A DNA stretch of 64,000 nucleotides from Frischella japonica (GCF_014489845.1 NZ_JABURY010000003.1:1-64000); one strand, 5' to 3'; shown: positions 1 to 10,395, counted from the first letter of the stretch. The notes: generated from the letters alone by a model not told the origin. A program made the numbers and translations.

Positions 1-109
1 GCGATGTTGCGGTGGTCCCACCTGACCCATGCCGAACTCAGAAGTGAAACGCCGTGGAGCCGATGGTAGTGTGGGGATTTCCCCATGTGAGAGTAGGTCA
101 CCGCCAGAC
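1..109 (+). rRNA. rrf: 5S ribosomal RNA, 3' part
   Basis: The window opens inside a 5S rRNA gene; roughly the first dozen bases are outside. The internal segment GGTGGTCCCACCTGACC and the later GCCGAACTCAGAAGTGAAAC match the E. coli 5S almost base for base. The 3' strand ending in CCGCCAGAC would close the terminal helix with the missing 5' end. It presumably ends an rRNA operon lying to the left. No strong intrinsic terminator is visible right after it, only a T-run near 123-128. Confidence 0.96.
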
Positions 110-332
110 TATCAATTCAATATTTTTTCATTAATTCTGCTATATCTTATTATAAATTTTCAATGCTCCCTTATTTTATAAAATATTCATAATTTTCCCT
201 TTAGTTAGCGACAATTTTATATCATATTTAATGTTATACCTTTCAATGATGTTTTTTCTATACCAATGGTTTACCTTAATTCTGATATATGTAACAATCT
301 AACCTAAGTAAAGGTTTATTTTGAGGTAGTCG

Positions 333-935
333 GTGATTGATCATGATGGCTACCGTCCAAATGTAGGAATTATTATTTGTAATCGACAGGGTCAGGTATT
401 ATGGGCGCGTCGTTTTGGTCAAAATTCTTGGCAGTTTCCTCAGGGCGGAATTAATAATAATGAAACTCCTGAACAAGCTATGTTTAGGGAATTAAATGAA
501 GAAGTTGGCTTATTGCCTAAAGATGTAAAAATTCTATCAGTGACTAATGGATGGTTAAGGTATAAATTACCCAAACGGATGATACGTTGGGAGAATGAAC
601 CCATTTGTATTGGTCAGAAACAAAAATGGTTTCTTCTGGAATTAGTATCTGATGTTTCAGCGATTAATTTAGCTGCGACACAGATGCCTGAATTTGATGA
701 TTGGTGTTGGGTCAGCTATTGGTATCCAGTCAGGCAAGTCATTTCTTTTAAACGTGATGTTTATCGTAAAGCGATGAAAGAATTTTCTTCATCAGTTTTT
801 TCGATACAAAGCGAAAAAAAAGAAATGCCTATTCAAAACACGACTGAAGTTCCTAAAGTCAATAATTCTGTACATAAGAAGCGTTTTAGTTTCTTTGCAC
901 ATAAACGTAAAAAGAAGAAGTATGTAAAAAAATGA
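333..935 (+). CDS. rppH: RNA pyrophosphohydrolase RppH (Nudix)
   Basis: RppH removes pyrophosphate from the 5' triphosphate of mRNAs and so triggers RNase E-dependent decay. The Nudix box is intact: G38, five residues, E44, then R52-E53-x-x-E56-E57-x-G59. The N-terminus [13 protein letters not shown] follows E. coli RppH closely and uses a GTG start, as in E. coli, with GAGG at 322-325 as ribosome binding site. The protein is 200 aa against 176 in E. coli; the extra C-terminus is Lys/Arg-rich (residues about 180-200) and may help RNA binding (inference). The stop overlaps the lgt start by four bases (ATGA), so ptsP, which sits between rppH and lgt in E. coli, is absent here. Confidence 0.96.
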   Translation: MIDHDGYRPNVGIIICNRQGQVLWARRFGQNSWQFPQGGINNNETPEQAMFRELNEEVGLLPKDVKILSVTNGWLRYKLPKRMIRWENEPICIGQKQKWFLLELVSDVSAINLAATQMPEFDDWCWVSYWYPVRQVISFKRDVYRKAMKEFSSSVFSIQSEKKEMPIQNTTEVPKVNNSVHKKRFSFFAHKRKKKKYVKK

Positions 936-1798
936 AACATTATTTATCTTTTCCTAATTTTGACCCCATTATATTTTCAATTGGCCCTGTTTCCTTACAT
1001 TGGTATGGTGCTATGTATTTATTTGGTGTATTAGGGGCATGGTTATTAGCTAATATCCGAATTAAAAAAGACCACAATAGTTGGACTAAAGAGCAAGTTG
1101 AAAATTTATTATTTTGGGGATTTCTTGGTTTGTTTATTGGAGGAAGAGTTGGGTATATACTCTTTTACAATTTTAAAGTTTTTCTTGCTGATCCACTAGT
1201 GCTATTTCGTGTATGGGAAGGTGGTATGTCATTTCACGGAGGTTTAATTGGGACATTAGTGGTTATTGGACTTTTTGCAGTAAAAACGCATAAACGTTTT
1301 TTTGATGTTTCTGATTTTGTTGCACCGTTAATTCCACTAGGCTTAATGTTTGGCCGTTTAGGTAATTTTATAAATGGTGAATTATGGGGACGCGTTACAA
1401 CTTCTCCTGTTGGAATGTTATTTCCAACGTCAAATTTTGCTGATCTTGCCTATGTCAAAAGTCATCCAGAATGGACTGAACTATTTGTTAATTGCGGTTA
1501 TATTTTGCCTCGTCATCCTTCTCAACTTTATGAAATGGTTTTTGAAGGAATAATCCTTTTTATACTTTTGAATGTGTTTATTCGTAAATCTAGACCTACA
1601 GGAAGCGTATCAGGATTATTTTTATTATTATATGGTATTTTCAGATTTGTAATTGAATTTTTTAGACAACCCGATGAACAATTAGGTCTGTTCTTTAATA
1701 TTATCAGTATGGGGCAAATTTTATGCCTACCAATGATTATTTTTGGAATAATATTTTTCTATTTTGCGTATAAATCCCCAAATGGTTTAAAATATTAA
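932..1798 (+). CDS. lgt: Prolipoprotein diacylglyceryl transferase Lgt
   Basis: This inner-membrane enzyme moves diacylglycerol from phosphatidylglycerol to the lipobox cysteine of prolipoproteins, the first step of lipoprotein maturation. The 288-aa protein is hydrophobic with about seven membrane segments. It has the conserved FHGGLIG motif with H102 and the Lgt signature [10 protein letters not shown] with R142. The ATG lies in the stop of rppH (four-base overlap), so the two are probably translationally coupled. Substrates encoded in this window include LpoA and DolP. Downstream thyA follows after 48 bases, as in E. coli. Confidence 0.97.
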   Translation: MKHYLSFPNFDPIIFSIGPVSLHWYGAMYLFGVLGAWLLANIRIKKDHNSWTKEQVENLLFWGFLGLFIGGRVGYILFYNFKVFLADPLVLFRVWEGGMSFHGGLIGTLVVIGLFAVKTHKRFFDVSDFVAPLIPLGLMFGRLGNFINGELWGRVTTSPVGMLFPTSNFADLAYVKSHPEWTELFVNCGYILPRHPSQLYEMVFEGIILFILLNVFIRKSRPTGSVSGLFLLLYGIFRFVIEFFRQPDEQLGLFFNIISMGQILCLPMIIFGIIFFYFAYKSPNGLKY

Positions 1799-1846
1799 AC
1801 CTAAATTTGTATTACCCATTGTTAAAATGTATTTATAGGATTAAAA

Positions 1847-2641
1847 ATGAAACAATATTTAGCACTTATGCAAAAAATTTTAGAAGAAGGAACGCCAAAG
1901 TCAGATCGTACTGGCACCGGAACATTGTCAATTTTTGGCTATCAAATGCGTTTTAATTTGCAAGAAGGTTTTCCGTTAGTCACCACAAAGAAATGTCATT
2001 TACGTTCAATTATCCATGAATTACTTTGGTTTTTAAAAGGTGACACGAATATTCAATATTTGAAAGATAATAAAGTTACAATTTGGGATGAATGGGCAGA
2101 TGAAAATGGAAATTTAGGACCTGTTTATGGCAAACAGTGGCGTTCGTGGCAAGCATCTGATGGTCGTCAAATTGATCAAATTAGTCAAGTTATTGAACAA
2201 ATAAAAAACGATCCTGATTCACGTCGAATTATTGTTTCAGCTTGGAATGTTGGCGAATTAGAGCAAATGGCGCTTGCACCTTGTCATGCATTTTTCCAAT
2301 TTTATGTAGCGAATGGTAAATTATCTTGCCAACTTTATCAACGTTCTTGTGATGTGTTTCTCGGTTTACCTTTTAATATTGCTAGTTATGCATTATTAGT
2401 ACATATGATAGCTCAACAATGTAATTTGGAGGTTGGCGACTTTGTTTGGACAGGTGGCGATACTCACTTATATTCCAATCATATGGAACAAACTCAATTA
2501 CAATTAAGTAGAGAACCAAGAGTGTTACCAAAACTAGTTATCAAAAGAAAACCACCTACAATTTTTGATTACGAATTCGAAGACTTTGCAATTGAGGGCT
2601 ATGATCCTTATCCAGCAATTAAAGCGCCAGTGGCGGTATGA
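1847..2641 (+). CDS. thyA: Thymidylate synthase ThyA
   Basis: ThyA makes dTMP from dUMP with methylene-tetrahydrofolate as methyl donor and reductant. The length, 264 aa, equals that of E. coli. The catalytic cysteine is C146 in APCHAFFQF, the phosphate-binding arginines include R126/R127 in [11 protein letters not shown], and the folate/dUMP loop [18 protein letters not shown] is intact. It lies directly after lgt and is followed by a hairpin that may end the transcript. Confidence 0.98.
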   Translation: MKQYLALMQKILEEGTPKSDRTGTGTLSIFGYQMRFNLQEGFPLVTTKKCHLRSIIHELLWFLKGDTNIQYLKDNKVTIWDEWADENGNLGPVYGKQWRSWQASDGRQIDQISQVIEQIKNDPDSRRIIVSAWNVGELEQMALAPCHAFFQFYVANGKLSCQLYQRSCDVFLGLPFNIASYALLVHMIAQQCNLEVGDFVWTGGDTHLYSNHMEQTQLQLSREPRVLPKLVIKRKPPTIFDYEFEDFAIEGYDPYPAIKAPVAV

Positions 2642-2653
2642 TGTATTATTATT

Positions 2654-2686
2654 TATGCGGCAATGTTAGCCGCATAGAAACTTTTT
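2654..2686 (+). terminator. Probable intrinsic terminator after thyA
   Basis: A perfect 8-bp stem TATGCGGC / GCCGCATA (2654-2661 and 2669-2676, loop of seven) starts 12 bases after the thyA stop and is followed by GAAACTTTTT. The T-run is short and four bases away from the stem, so termination may be partial. Confidence 0.5.
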
Positions 2687-2818
2687 ATGTGATAAAAATT
2701 TCCCGCTAGAAATAAAATTTTTTGTATGGGCATTCAAAGACTATTTATGGATAAGTATGAAATTAGCTTAACTCTATGCTAAACTAAGCGCCATTATATT
2801 GAGTATTAATAAATTATA

Positions 2819-3901
2819 ATGCAAAAGTTAAACCGTGTTATTTTATATTGTCGTTCAGGTTTTGAGAAAGAGTGTGCCGCAGAAATTACAGATAAGGCTG
2901 CTGAATTAGGGATTTATGGTTTTACTAAATCCTTACCATCAAGTGCTTATGTTGAATTTGAATGCTATCAAGCAGATGAAGCGGAAAAGTTAATCAAAAT
3001 GATTAATTTTAAAACGCTTATTTTTGCTAGACAAATATTTGTTGCGGGAGCGCAATTAACTGAACTATCTAATCAAGATAGAATTACGCCGTTGATTGAG
3101 GCCATTCAAGGTAATATTTCTCGTGCCGGATCCTTGCGTGTTGAAATTCCAGATACTAATGAGGCTAAAGAATTAGCAAATTTTTGTCGAAAGTTTACCG
3201 TACCTTTAAGGCAAGCTTTACGTGCAAATCAAATTTTATTGAAAGTTGAAAACCCGTCAAAACCGGTTATTCATATTTTATTTATTAACAGCACTAGCTG
3301 TTTTATTGGTTACTCATATAGTAATAATAATTCGCCATTTTATATGGGAATTCCAAGGTTAAAATTCCCGCCAGATGCACCTAGTCGTTCTACTTTGAAA
3401 TTAGAAGAAGCTTTTCATGTTTTTATTCCATATGAAGAATGGGATGAACGTTTAAAAGGTGGCATGAATGCCGTTGATTTAGGAGCTAGTCCTGGTGGTT
3501 GGACTTATCAACTTGTCAAACGGAGTATGATGGTTAGTGCTGTTGACAATGGTCCAATGGATAAATTGCTAATGGAATCAGGACAAGTTAAACATTATCA
3601 AGAAGATGGTTTTAAATTTCGACCAAAAAAGAATAGTATCTATTGGTTAGTTTGTGATATGGTAGAAAAGCCGACAAAAGTGACCGCATTAATGGTTGAT
3701 TGGTTAGTTAACGGTTTATGTCGTGAAACTATTTTCAATTTAAAATTACCCATGAAAAAACGTTATGAAGAAGTAAAACAAAATATGTTATTTCTGGAAC
3801 AACAATTAAAAGAACATCGAGTTAATGCCCAGATTCAAGCGAAACAGCTTTATCATGATCGTGAAGAAATTACGATACATGTTCAACGTATTTGGGGATA
3901 A
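2819..3901 (+). CDS. rlmM: 23S rRNA 2'-O-methyltransferase RlmM (C2498)
   Basis: RlmM methylates the ribose of C2498 in 23S rRNA. The N-terminal half (about 1-170) is the THUMP-type RNA-binding part; the C-terminal half is a Rossmann methyltransferase with the SAM motif [13 protein letters not shown] at 220-232. K194 in [11 protein letters not shown] fits the first lysine of the K-D-K-E tetrad used by 2'-O-methyltransferases. Length 360 aa against 366 in E. coli. The ATG at 2819 has no obvious Shine-Dalgarno. A possible -10 (TATGCT) lies near 2774, so it is probably a single-gene unit. Confidence 0.95.
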   Translation: MQKLNRVILYCRSGFEKECAAEITDKAAELGIYGFTKSLPSSAYVEFECYQADEAEKLIKMINFKTLIFARQIFVAGAQLTELSNQDRITPLIEAIQGNISRAGSLRVEIPDTNEAKELANFCRKFTVPLRQALRANQILLKVENPSKPVIHILFINSTSCFIGYSYSNNNSPFYMGIPRLKFPPDAPSRSTLKLEEAFHVFIPYEEWDERLKGGMNAVDLGASPGGWTYQLVKRSMMVSAVDNGPMDKLLMESGQVKHYQEDGFKFRPKKNSIYWLVCDMVEKPTKVTALMVDWLVNGLCRETIFNLKLPMKKRYEEVKQNMLFLEQQLKEHRVNAQIQAKQLYHDREEITIHVQRIWG

Positions 3902-4036
3902 GTTACCTTAAGGTATAACAATGATTTAATTAATACTATTAATTTTCATAGTAAATATTATCTAAATTAAAACTTTTTTACTGTATCAGTTGTTAATTAT
4001 TGCCTACACAATTCAATAAACGAAAGAGATTTTATA

Positions 4037-5965
4037 ATGATTAAGTTGCAAAGATTGTCAGGTTTTCCTTCTGCATGGTTAAATTTTATTAAAGTAAGTT
4101 TGATTGCAATATTGATTAGTTTTTTAACAGGATGTCCTAGTTATATTCCTAAGCAAATAAGTTATGATCAAACTAAAAATGCGCAGTATTATCTATCTCA
4201 AGCTGAAAACGTTTCAGGTAATGAGAAAATTAATTGGCAGTTGCTCGCTATTCGGGCGTTGTTGCTTGAAAATAATGTTAAACAAGCAGTCCAATTATTT
4301 AATCAGCTTCCACAAAATTTAGATGCTGAGCAACTAAAAGAGAAGACCTTATTAGAAGGTGAAATTGCAGTAAAAACTAAACAAAAATTTGATTTTAAAT
4401 CCATATCGCCGACAAGTTTAAGTGAAGAACAAACAATTCGTTACTATAAGATAAAGATTGACTTAGATGGTCTCAAAAAAGATTATAATGCCCAACTTCA
4501 TGATTATATTGAACTTGAAAAATATGGCTCGGTTAACCAACGTCATGATACTATCAATAATACGTGGAATTTTTTAACTAATTTATCTGATAAAAAAATT
4601 AATCAAATTTTAATTTATGCAGATGATTATGTATTACAAGGGTGGATTGATTTACTCTATATTTATAAAAGCAATATAAAAATGTACGCTTTTAATAACC
4701 AAGATGATATTGATGCCGATGCGATAGCTAAATTGGAAGAGGAGCAATATCAAGCTCTCAAAAATGCTGTTAGTGAATGGCAAATACAATATTCAGGTCA
4801 TCCTGCGGCAACTTATCTACCGAGAGATATTTACGGTGAAAAATATCATCTACCAGATGCTGCTGAAAATAGAAAAATTGCATTATTTCTACCATTAAGT
4901 GGTAAGTCTAAAATATTTGGTGAGACAATTCGGTTAGGTTATCAAGATGCTGCTAAAGCATCTTCGCCAGACTTGCAACAAGATATAAATTTTTACGATA
5001 CCAATAGTGATTCTATTGAGAATTTAATCATACGAGCGAAGCAACAAGGTGCACAATTAATTGTAGGACCATTATTAAAACAAAATGTACAAACGCTATT
5101 GCAGTCTGCCAGCGATATTCCAGTGCTAGCATTAAATAAAATTGAAGATATTTCTTTATCGTCTGATTCAGCTACAAAAATCTGCTTTTTTGCTTTATCC
5201 CCAGAAGATGAAGCTAAAGATGCTGCGCAACATATTTATAATGAAAAGAAAAAACAACCATTATTGATTATTCCTCATAATAATCTTGGTGAACGTGTTG
5301 CTAAAAGTTTTGCTCAGCAATGGAATATCGCTCATCCGACATCAAGTCCCGTTTATGTTCAATATTTTGATTCAGCTGAAGAATTGAGTAAGAAAATGAA
5401 TTCTGGCGTGGGTATTGAATTAGAGGGTGTGCCATTAATCACAGCAGATGTTGATCAGAATGGACAAGTTATGCCTAAAAAACAAGTTGAATTTGATGCT
5501 ATTTATATTTATGCTTCGCATGAAGAGCTGACCTTAATTAAATCGATGCTTGAGATGAAATCAAGTGCAGGTAATAACTCTAAAAATACCAGTAGTGTCA
5601 AAACAAGTAAAAAAAATATTCCTGCGCTTTACGCGAGTTCTAGAAGTAATATTGCTAATACTACAACTGATTTTCGTTATGATATGGATCAATTACAACT
5701 AAGTGATATACCTCTAATTATCAAGCACGATGAATATTATTCGCAATTACCTGATTATATTAAAAATGATTATTCTTTGGCTCGTTTATATGCAATGGGA
5801 TTTGATGCCTGGGCGCTATCAAGCCAATTTGATAATTTAGTACCTTATAAGAGCAAAAGTATTGATGGAAAAACAGGAAAATTATCCGTTGCCAATCAAT
5901 GTGATATCTCTCGTAAATTATCATGGATCCGTTATCAAGATGGTAGTGAAATTGCGGTTGATTAA
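4037..5965 (+). CDS. lpoA: Penicillin-binding protein activator LpoA (outer-membrane lipoprotein)
   Basis: LpoA is an outer-membrane lipoprotein that reaches through the periplasm and activates the peptidoglycan synthase PBP1A. A membrane segment ends in the lipobox LTGC with C33 as lipidation site. The region after it is helical and TPR-like (about 35-250). The C-terminal part (about 275-640) resembles a periplasmic ligand-binding fold, seen in segments such as RKIALFLPLSGKSKIFGETI. Length 642 aa against 678 in E. coli; the Pro/Gln-rich linker seen in enterobacteria is shorter. It is the first gene of the lpoA-yraN-diaA-dolP cluster. The region before the lipobox is rather long, so a later start is possible. 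Confidence 0.94.
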   Translation: MIKLQRLSGFPSAWLNFIKVSLIAILISFLTGCPSYIPKQISYDQTKNAQYYLSQAENVSGNEKINWQLLAIRALLLENNVKQAVQLFNQLPQNLDAEQLKEKTLLEGEIAVKTKQKFDFKSISPTSLSEEQTIRYYKIKIDLDGLKKDYNAQLHDYIELEKYGSVNQRHDTINNTWNFLTNLSDKKINQILIYADDYVLQGWIDLLYIYKSNIKMYAFNNQDDIDADAIAKLEEEQYQALKNAVSEWQIQYSGHPAATYLPRDIYGEKYHLPDAAENRKIALFLPLSGKSKIFGETIRLGYQDAAKASSPDLQQDINFYDTNSDSIENLIIRAKQQGAQLIVGPLLKQNVQTLLQSASDIPVLALNKIEDISLSSDSATKICFFALSPEDEAKDAAQHIYNEKKKQPLLIIPHNNLGERVAKSFAQQWNIAHPTSSPVYVQYFDSAEELSKKMNSGVGIELEGVPLITADVDQNGQVMPKKQVEFDAIYIYASHEELTLIKSMLEMKSSAGNNSKNTSSVKTSKKNIPALYASSRSNIANTTTDFRYDMDQLQLSDIPLIIKHDEYYSQLPDYIKNDYSLARLYAMGFDAWALSSQFDNLVPYKSKSIDGKTGKLSVANQCDISRKLSWIRYQDGSEIAVD

Positions 5966-6318
5966 TGTTAGATAAACGTCAATTAGGGCAATATTATGAA
6001 GCATTAGCATGCCGTACATTATGCTCTAATGGTTTAAAGTTAATCGCAAAAAATAGTCAATCTAGATTAGGTGAAATTGATCTGGTGATGCAGGATCAAG
6101 GGTGTTTGGTTTTTGTTGAAGTTCGTTATCGCAAAAATGATTTATTTGGTAATGCTACTTCAACGATAACGCGCGCGAAACAAATTAAAATTATCCATGC
6201 TGCTTATCATTGGATGTTTCAGCAGGATATTAACAGTGAGTTATGTGAATTTCGCTTTGATATCTTTACGTTTACAGGAAAAGATTGGCAATGGATAAAA
6301 AATGCCTTTTCTTTATAG
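5965..6318 (+). CDS. yraN: YraN family protein (UPF0102, nuclease-like fold)
   Basis: A 117-aa protein of the UPF0102/YraN family, whose fold belongs to the PD-(D/E)XK nuclease group; its cellular role is not established. The family motif is visible as RLGEIDL (E37, D39) followed by FVEVRYR (E52, R54), which would be the metal site. The ATG shares one base with the lpoA stop (TAATG), so the pair is probably coupled in translation. The order lpoA-yraN-diaA-dolP is conserved in gammaproteobacteria. Confidence 0.92.
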   Translation: MLDKRQLGQYYEALACRTLCSNGLKLIAKNSQSRLGEIDLVMQDQGCLVFVEVRYRKNDLFGNATSTITRAKQIKIIHAAYHWMFQQDINSELCEFRFDIFTFTGKDWQWIKNAFSL

Positions 6319-6365
6319 AAATACAAGCGATCACAATCTGTGTGATATTATGAGAAATAGCGGTA

Positions 6366-6950
6366 ATGTTAAGTACAATTAAAAATTATTTTACTGAAAG
6401 TATTCAAACTCAAATTGTGATGGCGGAAGCATTAAGTCAACCAATTGAGCAAGCTGCTAACATTATTATTAATGCCTTACTTAATGGTAATAAAGTGTTG
6501 AGTTGTGGTAATAGTATATCTGCGGCGAATGTACAAAATTTTACTGCTCAATTAGTGAGTGGTATTGATATTGAACGTCCTAGTATCCCTGCGATTGCAT
6601 TAGTTAGTGATAATATTTTGATTAGTACGGTAGCAAATCATTACCATCAAGTAAATGATATTTACGCTAAACAGATTCAAGCATTAGCAATGCAAGATGA
6701 TGTATTAATTATTCTTACCACTGACGGTAATGATAAATCAATTATTAGGGCAGTACAGGAAGCTGTTATTAAAGATCTACCTGTTATCGCCATTACTGGT
6801 TGTGATGGTGGTACCGTGGTAGGATTATTGGGTCAGAATGATATTGAAATTAGAATTCCTTCTCATAAAGAAAGAACAATATGTGAAATGCAGTTGTTGG
6901 TATTAAATTGCCTTTGTCAACTTATTGAGAATATGCTTTTTTTACGTTAA
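6366..6950 (+). CDS. diaA: DnaA initiator-associating protein DiaA (SIS domain)
   Basis: DiaA is a SIS-domain protein that forms a tetramer, binds DnaA and promotes timely initiation at oriC. The 194-aa sequence aligns along its whole length with E. coli DiaA (196 aa): the N-terminal helix FTESIQTQI, the SIS segment LSCGNSISAANVQNF (about 46-60), and the C-terminal NCLCQLIENMLF. It resembles GmhA sedoheptulose-7-phosphate isomerase, but synteny with yraN and dolP favours DiaA. The ATG at 6366 has only a weak ribosome binding site. Confidence 0.94.
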   Translation: MLSTIKNYFTESIQTQIVMAEALSQPIEQAANIIINALLNGNKVLSCGNSISAANVQNFTAQLVSGIDIERPSIPAIALVSDNILISTVANHYHQVNDIYAKQIQALAMQDDVLIILTTDGNDKSIIRAVQEAVIKDLPVIAITGCDGGTVVGLLGQNDIEIRIPSHKERTICEMQLLVLNCLCQLIENMLFLR

Positions 6951-7067
6951 ATCGTGTTGATTACTACTGCAAAGAAAATAAAAAAGCATGGTCGATTATA
7001 TGGGTGAGCTTAAATACTAAATTGTATCAAGATTGCCTAACTAATTACAAAAATAGGGGATTGATTT

Positions 7068-7643
7068 GTGAAAAAAATAGTATTACTTATTTCAATAGTT
7101 ACTGGCGCATTGATGTTACAAGGGTGTGTTGCAGCATTTATTGGTGCGGGAGCTGGGGTAGCGAAAATCGCCTCTGATCCTAGAACAACAGGTAAGCAGG
7201 TTGATGATACATCAATTGATTCAAAAATCAGCTTGAAGTTAAAAAATGAAGAAGAGTATTTTAAAGGTTCGCGTATTGTAGCTTCCTCTTATAATGGTAA
7301 TGTTCTTCTTATCGGTCAGGCGAAATCACAAGCTGTTATTAATCGAGCACTAGAATTGGCACATAGTGTTGACGGTGTGGCTAAAATTTATAATCAAATA
7401 CGAGTTGGAAATATTGTGGGAGCTGGAACCATGGCAAATGATGCATGGATCACAACGCATGTGAAAGCTAATTTAATCGCAAATAAAGAGACTAAAGCTC
7501 GTGATATAAAAGTTATTACAGAAGATGGTGAAGTTTTCTTATTGGGTATTGTTAACCACAATGAAGGCGATATTGCTGCTGAAATAGCAAGTAAAACGGC
7601 AAAGGTTAAATTGGTCACAAAAATTTTCACTTATGTGGATTAA
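7068..7643 (+). CDS. dolP: Outer-membrane lipoprotein DolP (YraP, two BON domains)
   Basis: DolP is an outer-membrane lipoprotein with two BON domains that binds anionic phospholipid at division sites and supports envelope integrity and BAM activity. The signal ends in the lipobox LQGC with C20. BON1 spans about 45-115 (SKISLKLKNEEEYF onward) and BON2 about 120-191 (NDAWITTHVKANL onward). The length of 191 aa equals that of E. coli. The start is GTG, with AGGGGA at 7055-7060 as a strong ribosome binding site. A hairpin follows 26 bases after the stop. Confidence 0.96.
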   Translation: MKKIVLLISIVTGALMLQGCVAAFIGAGAGVAKIASDPRTTGKQVDDTSIDSKISLKLKNEEEYFKGSRIVASSYNGNVLLIGQAKSQAVINRALELAHSVDGVAKIYNQIRVGNIVGAGTMANDAWITTHVKANLIANKETKARDIKVITEDGEVFLLGIVNHNEGDIAAEIASKTAKVKLVTKIFTYVD

Positions 7644-7669
7644 CTTGAAAATAAATTACAAACGAGATA

Positions 7670-7692
7670 GCCCCATAGTTAGGGGCTTTAAA
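7670..7692 (+). terminator. Intrinsic terminator after dolP
   Basis: Stem AGCCCC / GGGGCT at 7670-7675 and 7683-7688 with a seven-base loop, followed by TT and then AAAATG. The stem is GC-rich for this genome but the T-run is short. It lies between the plus-strand dolP and the convergent minus-strand csdE, about 70 bases before the csdE stop, so it may act in both directions. Confidence 0.55.
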
Positions 7693-7760
7693 ATGATTGT
7701 TTTAACTAGCGTTCAATTATTTTATGCATAAAAATGTGTTATAGGTGAGTTTTTATTCAA

Positions 7761-8171
7761 TTAGTTCATTGATGCTAAATTTTTTATTTTATTTATGATA
7801 TTTTGCACCCCTAACTGACGGGATTCACTTAATTCATCAATAATTTTTAATCGCTTCAATACTGCGGCAAAATCAAATTCTGCTATTTCGACCGCGGTTT
7901 TACCGTTAGCTAAAATTAGTAAAATAGTCATCAAGCCTTTAACAATACGACCTTCACTATCACCATAAAAATTGAGTTGGTGTTGACTATTTTTTTCTAC
8001 TATTAACCAAACATGATTTTCACAGCCATATATTTGATTTTCAATTGATCGAGCTTCTTCGGGTAAGATTGGCATCAGTTTAGCTAGTTTTATTATTTCT
8101 CGGTAGCGATCTTGCCAAGTATTGAGGGTTGAAAACAAAGCATATAACTGATCTTGGGTGACTAAGGGCAT
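7761..8171 (-). CDS. csdE: Sulfur acceptor protein CsdE (SufE family)
   Basis: CsdE takes the persulfide from the cysteine desulfurase CsdA and hands it on. The acceptor cysteine is C50 in YGCENHVWL, the same motif as in E. coli CsdE (CENRVWL). GDSEGRIVKGLMTILL is the conserved SufE core. It lacks the first ~11 residues of the E. coli protein (136 against 147 aa). It follows csdA on the same strand after a 152-base gap. No ribosome binding site is evident at the ATG. A minus-strand TATAAT lies just upstream (8181-8186), which leaves open an own promoter with a very short leader. SufE is the main alternative, but the CsdA partner next door supports CsdE. Confidence 0.92.
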   Translation of the reverse strand: MPLVTQDQLYALFSTLNTWQDRYREIIKLAKLMPILPEEARSIENQIYGCENHVWLIVEKNSQHQLNFYGDSEGRIVKGLMTILLILANGKTAVEIAEFDFAAVLKRLKIIDELSESRQLGVQNIINKIKNLASMN

Positions 8172-8323
8172 AATATTTAAATTATAATCAATGTAGTACT
8201 ATGATTGTAACATAGTTGAAAAATAATCAGTAAAATTAAATATGCTACAATTAATGACAAGGCATAACGTTTCAATTAATAAAATTTTTCAAAAAGATAA
8301 AATGAGGCTGTTAAATAAGTCTA

Positions 8324-9520
8324 TCATTTTAATATTGATAATGCATTTTCAACCGCAAAAAGAAATTTATCTGCATCAGTTTGTGAATTATATGGCATAA
8401 AGGATGCTCGAATCACACCTTTACAATTTAGGGCTTTTATCAAAGGTTGTGCACACAATTCGCCATTTCGAATGGCAATATTTTGTTCCGTAAGTAAAAT
8501 GGCAATATCATCATGATGAATATCAGTAAAAGAGAAACTTAACAGAGGACTATTTGCTCTACTATGTATTTTGATATTTGGCAATGCACATAATTTTTTA
8601 TAGGTATATCTCACTAAATCAATTGTGTATCGCTCGGCAGTATTACTATCTAGGGTTTTTAACCAATCTAATACCGCATAAAAGCCAATTACTGCAGCAA
8701 TATTTGGCGTGCCAGCTTCAAATTTATACGGAAGATTAGCCGGTTTAAAATCAGTAAAGGAGGTAGTTTTGAGCATTTTCCCCCCGCCTTGCCAACAATT
8801 CATTTGTTGTAATAATTCTGATTTACCGTATAGCACGCCCAAACCTGTTGGTCCATATAATTTATGGGCAGAAAAAGTATAAAAATCGATGTCATATCGT
8901 TGAACATCCATGGCATCATGAATGACACCTTGTGCACCATCGACGACAATGATTGCGTTGTATTGATGAGCTAGTTGGCTAATTTTAGCTATATTAGGTT
9001 GATATCCAGTAACATTTGACATTTGTGTAACAGCAATAATGCGAGTTTTATTTGTCATCAATAATTGTAGATGTTGGGTGGATAATGTACCGTCTGCTTC
9101 AATTTCCCATTTAATTACTTTTGCGCCTGTTTGTTCGGCCACTTGTAACCAAGGAATGAGATTACTATGATGTTCTAGTTCACTGACAATAATTTCATCA
9201 CCTGATTGTAAACGATTTCGTGCATAACTCTGAGCTACAAGGTTAATTGACTCAGTCGCCCCTTTAGTCCAGATAATTTCATGATTAAATGGTGCATTAA
9301 TTAAATCAGCAGCCAGTACTCTCGCTAATTCATATTGTGCATCTAAGGCTAGTGCTTGGGAATGTTTACTTCTTAATACTGTAGTGGCATTAAGATAGTA
9401 ACGATTAGTAGCTTCAATCATGACTAACGGTTTTAAAGCTGTAGCTGCAGAATCAAGATAAATCCCTTCAGATTGTAGAGAAGGAAATTGTGAACGAAAA
9501 AAGATAGGATCAAAATTCAT
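8324..9520 (-). CDS. csdA: Cysteine desulfurase CsdA
   Basis: CsdA is a group II PLP-dependent cysteine desulfurase producing alanine and an enzyme persulfide. The PLP lysine is K220 in FSAHKLYGPTG, the active cysteine is C356 in GELCAQPL, and YLDSAATALKP at the N-terminus is typical of the SufS/CsdA branch. Length 398 aa against 401 in E. coli. Its ATG overlaps the ubiV stop by four bases (9517-9520), so it is translated from the ubiU-ubiV transcript. This places a sulfur donor beside two [4Fe-4S] proteins. It is distinct from the IscS desulfurase encoded in this window at 23146-24360. Confidence 0.95.
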   Translation of the reverse strand: MNFDPIFFRSQFPSLQSEGIYLDSAATALKPLVMIEATNRYYLNATTVLRSKHSQALALDAQYELARVLAADLINAPFNHEIIWTKGATESINLVAQSYARNRLQSGDEIIVSELEHHSNLIPWLQVAEQTGAKVIKWEIEADGTLSTQHLQLLMTNKTRIIAVTQMSNVTGYQPNIAKISQLAHQYNAIIVVDGAQGVIHDAMDVQRYDIDFYTFSAHKLYGPTGLGVLYGKSELLQQMNCWQGGGKMLKTTSFTDFKPANLPYKFEAGTPNIAAVIGFYAVLDWLKTLDSNTAERYTIDLVRYTYKKLCALPNIKIHSRANSPLLSFSFTDIHHDDIAILLTEQNIAIRNGELCAQPLIKALNCKGVIRASFMPYNSQTDADKFLFAVENALSILK

Positions 9521-10395
9521 TTCGTTAACTCAAGTCCGGCAATACCATTCCAATAACCATTACAATCGTGTTTAGATATAATTTTGATTGGAACTTGACC
9601 CGTTTCGTTAGCTTTAAACTGTTGCAACATTGCTAAGGTTTCAATTCCCTGTGGCGATAAACGGACAATATCGACTAAACCTTGCATATCTTTTAGATTA
9701 TTACCTAAATTGTAACAATAACCACTTTGAGTTTGGATACCGTTAAGTACAAAAACTTTCTGTTGCTCTTGAGAAAAAACCTCACGACCAGTAGGATATT
9801 TGATACAACATGTTTCACATTTATCTTTTGGTCTATCTTCAGAGCGCGCAGTAAAACAGCGTGCAGAATAAGCTAATGGAAGGTAACCATAACTAAATAC
9901 TTCTATTTCAAATTGACGTTGAATTTTAAGTGATTCAAATTGATGTAATACATTGAGTAACCAATCGCGTGATAATTCGACAGGCATGCACCATCGAATC
10001 ATCCCCTGTTTTTGTAATAACTTAAGTGTCAATGCGTTATAACAGTTAATTGCCGGGCCGGCGACAAAAGGTAATCGGTGTTCTTGCGCTAAATTGATAG
10101 CGGCTAAGTCATTTGCTTCAATAAGGAATTCACCATTATTGACTAATTGGCGCATTTCATTAATTTCCGATGCCGCTTCCAATAGCGCTAATGTTGATAA
10201 TATAACTTGTTTACCCGAATTAGATACTTCTTTTGCTAAAGCGATCCAGTCGGCAACTTTCATTTCACGACGTTTAGTGCAAACCGTCTCACCCATATAA
10301 ATAATATCGGCCTCACTTTGCATCGCCGCGTGATAAAATTTTTCTGTTTCGATTTTAGGCCAATAATATAAAATTGGACCTAAGGCATATTTCAT
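9517..10395 (-). CDS. ubiV: O2-independent ubiquinone biosynthesis protein UbiV (U32 family)
   Basis: UbiV forms a heterodimer with UbiU and, with UbiT, carries out the ring hydroxylations of ubiquinone synthesis without oxygen. It is a U32 peptidase-like protein holding a [4Fe-4S] cluster. The four known cluster cysteines are all present at the E. coli positions: C39 (GETVCTKRR), C180 (YSARCFTARSEDRPK), C193 and C197 (KCETCC). Length 292 aa, like E. coli YhbV. It lies 45 bases after ubiU and overlaps csdA by four bases. Confidence 0.96.
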   Translation of the reverse strand: MKYALGPILYYWPKIETEKFYHAAMQSEADIIYMGETVCTKRREMKVADWIALAKEVSNSGKQVILSTLALLEAASEINEMRQLVNNGEFLIEANDLAAINLAQEHRLPFVAGPAINCYNALTLKLLQKQGMIRWCMPVELSRDWLLNVLHQFESLKIQRQFEIEVFSYGYLPLAYSARCFTARSEDRPKDKCETCCIKYPTGREVFSQEQQKVFVLNGIQTQSGYCYNLGNNLKDMQGLVDIVRLSPQGIETLAMLQQFKANETGQVPIKIISKHDCNGYWNGIAGLELTK